From Chloroflexota bacterium (GTDB lineage Bacteria; Chloroflexota; UBA4733), in the NCBI GenBank assembly GCA_025449435.1, contig JANWJO010000202.1, positions 1 to 6,329 on the forward strand: 6,329 nt of DNA, in the 5' to 3' direction. Of this stretch, positions 5,217 through 6,329 are shown one piece after another. The notes under the pieces were generated by a model. It worked only from the letters and a program-made list of their open reading frames with translations, had not been told where the DNA came from and searched no databases. How positions within the stretch are numbered: the stretch's first letter is position 1; each line of letters starts with the position of its first letter. Both the position numbers and the translations under genes were made by a program.

Positions 5217-5921
5217 ATGAATATCGTGCTCATGGGAGCGGCCGGAACCGGCAAGGGTACACAAACGCGCCGCGTAGCCGACTACTTTGGGCTGCATCGC
5301 GTGGCCAGCGGCGAGTTGTTGCGCGACGCGGTCAATGAAGGCACGAAGCTGGGTTTGGAAGCCGAGCAGCATATGAGCGCTGGTCACCTGGTGCCCGACA
5401 GCATCGTGTTACGGCTGGTGATGGACGAAATGGAACGCGATCCCGCGCGCGGCTGGGTGATCGACGGATTGCCGCGCAACCTCCACCAAGCCAGGATGCT
5501 GGACCGTGCGCTCGCCCAACGCCATAAGGCCATTGACATGGCCTTGCTGCTGGAGGTGAGCGAGAAGGAACTATTGCACCGTCTGGCCGGTCGCCAAACA
5601 TGCCAGAACTGTGGCGCAACGTATCATCCAGCGTTCAATCCGCCAGCCATCGAGGGCCGCTGCGACAACTGCGACGGCGAGTTGGTCGTCCGAGCCGATG
5701 ATACTGAGGAAGTGATTCACATGCGACTCGAGGTGTATCGAGCGCAAACCGCGCCGGTGATTGTCCACTACCACGCCAAGGGAAGCCTGGTCCGTATCGA
5801 CGGCGAGGGTACCGTCGATGAGGTGTGGGATCGTGTCCGGCAGCAACTGACCAGCTGGCAAGCGCAAAGAGCCGGCCAGCAACCAGACCCAGTGCCCAAT
5901 GGACGGGGAAGAACAGCATGA
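5217..5921 (+). CDS. adk: Adenylate kinase, zinc-lid form
   Basis: A 234-residue adenylate kinase that interconverts ATP + AMP and 2 ADP in the cytoplasm. The P-loop is GAAGTGKGT (7-15), where GxPGAGKGT is usual. The AMP-binding region reads VASGELLR (29-36), aligning with STGDMLR of E. coli. The NMP signature is [13 protein letters not shown] (80-92) instead of the normal DGFPRT. The long-form lid is present, with Cys129, Cys132, Cys149 and Cys152 as likely zinc ligands and the conserved FNPP (140-143). Arg122, Arg126, Arg159 and Arg170 fit the substrate-binding arginines, so it should be active. A tail after about 214 is extra. GTG at 5214 directly precedes ATG 5217; ATG is chosen from the family N-terminus (MNIVLMG). 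The Shine-Dalgarno is weak and the stop overlaps rpmJ (ATGA). Confidence 0.95.
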   Translation: MNIVLMGAAGTGKGTQTRRVADYFGLHRVASGELLRDAVNEGTKLGLEAEQHMSAGHLVPDSIVLRLVMDEMERDPARGWVIDGLPRNLHQARMLDRALAQRHKAIDMALLLEVSEKELLHRLAGRQTCQNCGATYHPAFNPPAIEGRCDNCDGELVVRADDTEEVIHMRLEVYRAQTAPVIVHYHAKGSLVRIDGEGTVDEVWDRVRQQLTSWQAQRAGQQPDPVPNGRGRTA

Positions 5922-6031
5922 AAGTGCATGCGTCGGTAAAGCCGCGCTGTGACAAGTGCAAGATTATTAAGCGGCGGGGAGTGGTGATGGTCATCTGCCC
6001 AACGCCCAAGCACAAGCAGAAGCAGGGTTAG
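5918..6031 (+). CDS. rpmJ: 50S ribosomal protein L36
   Basis: A 37-residue L36, the smallest ribosomal protein, which binds 23S rRNA with a zinc ribbon. It begins [20 protein letters not shown] and ends KHKQKQG, matching the family from end to end. The zinc ligands Cys11, Cys14, Cys27 and His32 are all present, so this is the zinc-binding (C+) form. The ATG overlaps the adk stop codon (ATGA at 5918-5921), and only a weak GGGGAAG (5905-5911) lies upstream, so coupling to adk translation is likely. In many bacteria map and infA come between adk and rpmJ; here nothing does. The frame is open upstream to 5825, but that part is adk in another frame. rpsM starts 9 bases after the stop. Confidence 0.97.
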   Translation: MKVHASVKPRCDKCKIIKRRGVVMVICPTPKHKQKQG

Positions 6032-6040
6032 GAGCAGCGC

Positions 6041-6329
6041 ATGGCCCGTATCGCTGGCATCGATATCCCCCGCGAGAAGCGCATTGAGATCTCGCTGCGC
6101 TACATCTATGGGGTGGGCGCCTCAAACAGCCGCCAAATTCTGGACGCCGTCAACGTAAGTCCTGACACGCGGGTGCGCAACCTCACCGAGGAAGAGCGCA
6201 ATCGCATCGATCGCTACATCGCTGAACACGTGCGAGTGGAAGGCGACCTGCGCCGCGAGGTACAATTGAACATCAAGCGGTTGCAGGATATCGGCTGCTA
6301 CCGCGGTTTGCGGCACCGGCGCGGTCTGC
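6041..6329 (+). CDS. rpsM: 30S ribosomal protein S13, 5' part (cut by window end)
   Basis: The first 96 codons of S13, open to the window edge. S13 sits in the head of the 30S subunit, contacts the P-site tRNA and bridges to the 50S subunit. The protein starts [20 protein letters not shown] with [14 protein letters not shown] (21-34), the helix-two-turn-helix region of the family. It continues with [10 protein letters not shown] (51-60), [20 protein letters not shown] (66-85) and [11 protein letters not shown] (86-96), where the basic tRNA-contacting tail begins. The last 20-30 residues should lie beyond the window. AGGAG at 6030-6034, overlapping the rpmJ stop, lies six bases before the ATG. 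In other bacteria rpsK, rpsD, rpoA and rplQ follow. No damage is seen in the visible part. Confidence 0.97.
   Translation, partial: MARIAGIDIPREKRIEISLRYIYGVGASNSRQILDAVNVSPDTRVRNLTEEERNRIDRYIAEHVRVEGDLRREVQLNIKRLQDIGCYRGLRHRRGL

Noticed and set aside
4896..5387. A 163-codon open frame on the - strand opposite secY and adk, and other antisense frames of 60-150 codons
   Set aside because: These are shadows of conserved + strand genes with no recognisable motif or credible start region.
1..6329. A hidden novel system (defence locus, mobile element, CRISPR, new RNA)
   Set aside because: Nearly every base lies in a recognised housekeeping gene in standard order; no unknown gene, long repeat, integrase or transposase, tRNA or large non-coding stretch is present.

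Overview
The window is an internal segment of a bacterial spc-type ribosomal protein operon. All genes are on the + strand and packed almost end to end. The order is 'rplN - rplX - rplE - rpsN - rpsH - rplF - rplR - rpsE - rpmD - rplO - secY - adk - rpmJ - rpsM', so both ends of the window cut through genes (last 10 codons of L14; first 96 codons of S13). Every family was identified by reading the translated proteins, not by a database search.

The organism looks like a GC-rich, monoderm-type or Chloroflexota-like bacterium. The support is a short four-cysteine (type Z) S14, a zinc-ribbon form of L24, a four-cysteine zinc-lid adenylate kinase, a CCCH-type L36, and adk placed directly after secY. 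The style of the L30, L15 and SecY sequences makes Chloroflexota my favoured guess, but this is inference from memory of family sequences (about even odds). Base composition is similar throughout by eye, with no sign of horizontal transfer.

Layout: 1-1542 encodes the 3' end of L14, then L24, L5, S14 and S8, with gaps of 0-23 bases. Next comes a 99-base gap (1543-1641), the largest non-coding stretch in the window. It holds two adjacent hairpins and a weak extended -10-like sequence. From 1642 to 3880 lie L6, L18, S5, L30 and L15, with a 46-base hairpin-bearing gap between L18 and S5. From 3886 to 5921 lie SecY and adenylate kinase, then L36 and the start of S13, which in other bacteria opens the alpha-operon gene set (rpsM-rpsK-rpsD-rpoA-rplQ). 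The map and infA genes often found between adk and rpmJ are absent here.

The genes work together as growth-linked machinery: nine complete ribosomal proteins up to L15 plus L36 and partial L14 and S13, the channel subunit of the Sec translocon, and the enzyme that balances adenine nucleotides. Overlapping stop/start codons (TAATG, two ATGA) and Shine-Dalgarno sequences embedded in upstream stop codons point to translational coupling. I see no mobile element, CRISPR, tRNA, rRNA, convincing terminator or unknown gene. This is essentially an ordinary core-genome region; the findings are modest departures from the usual pattern.
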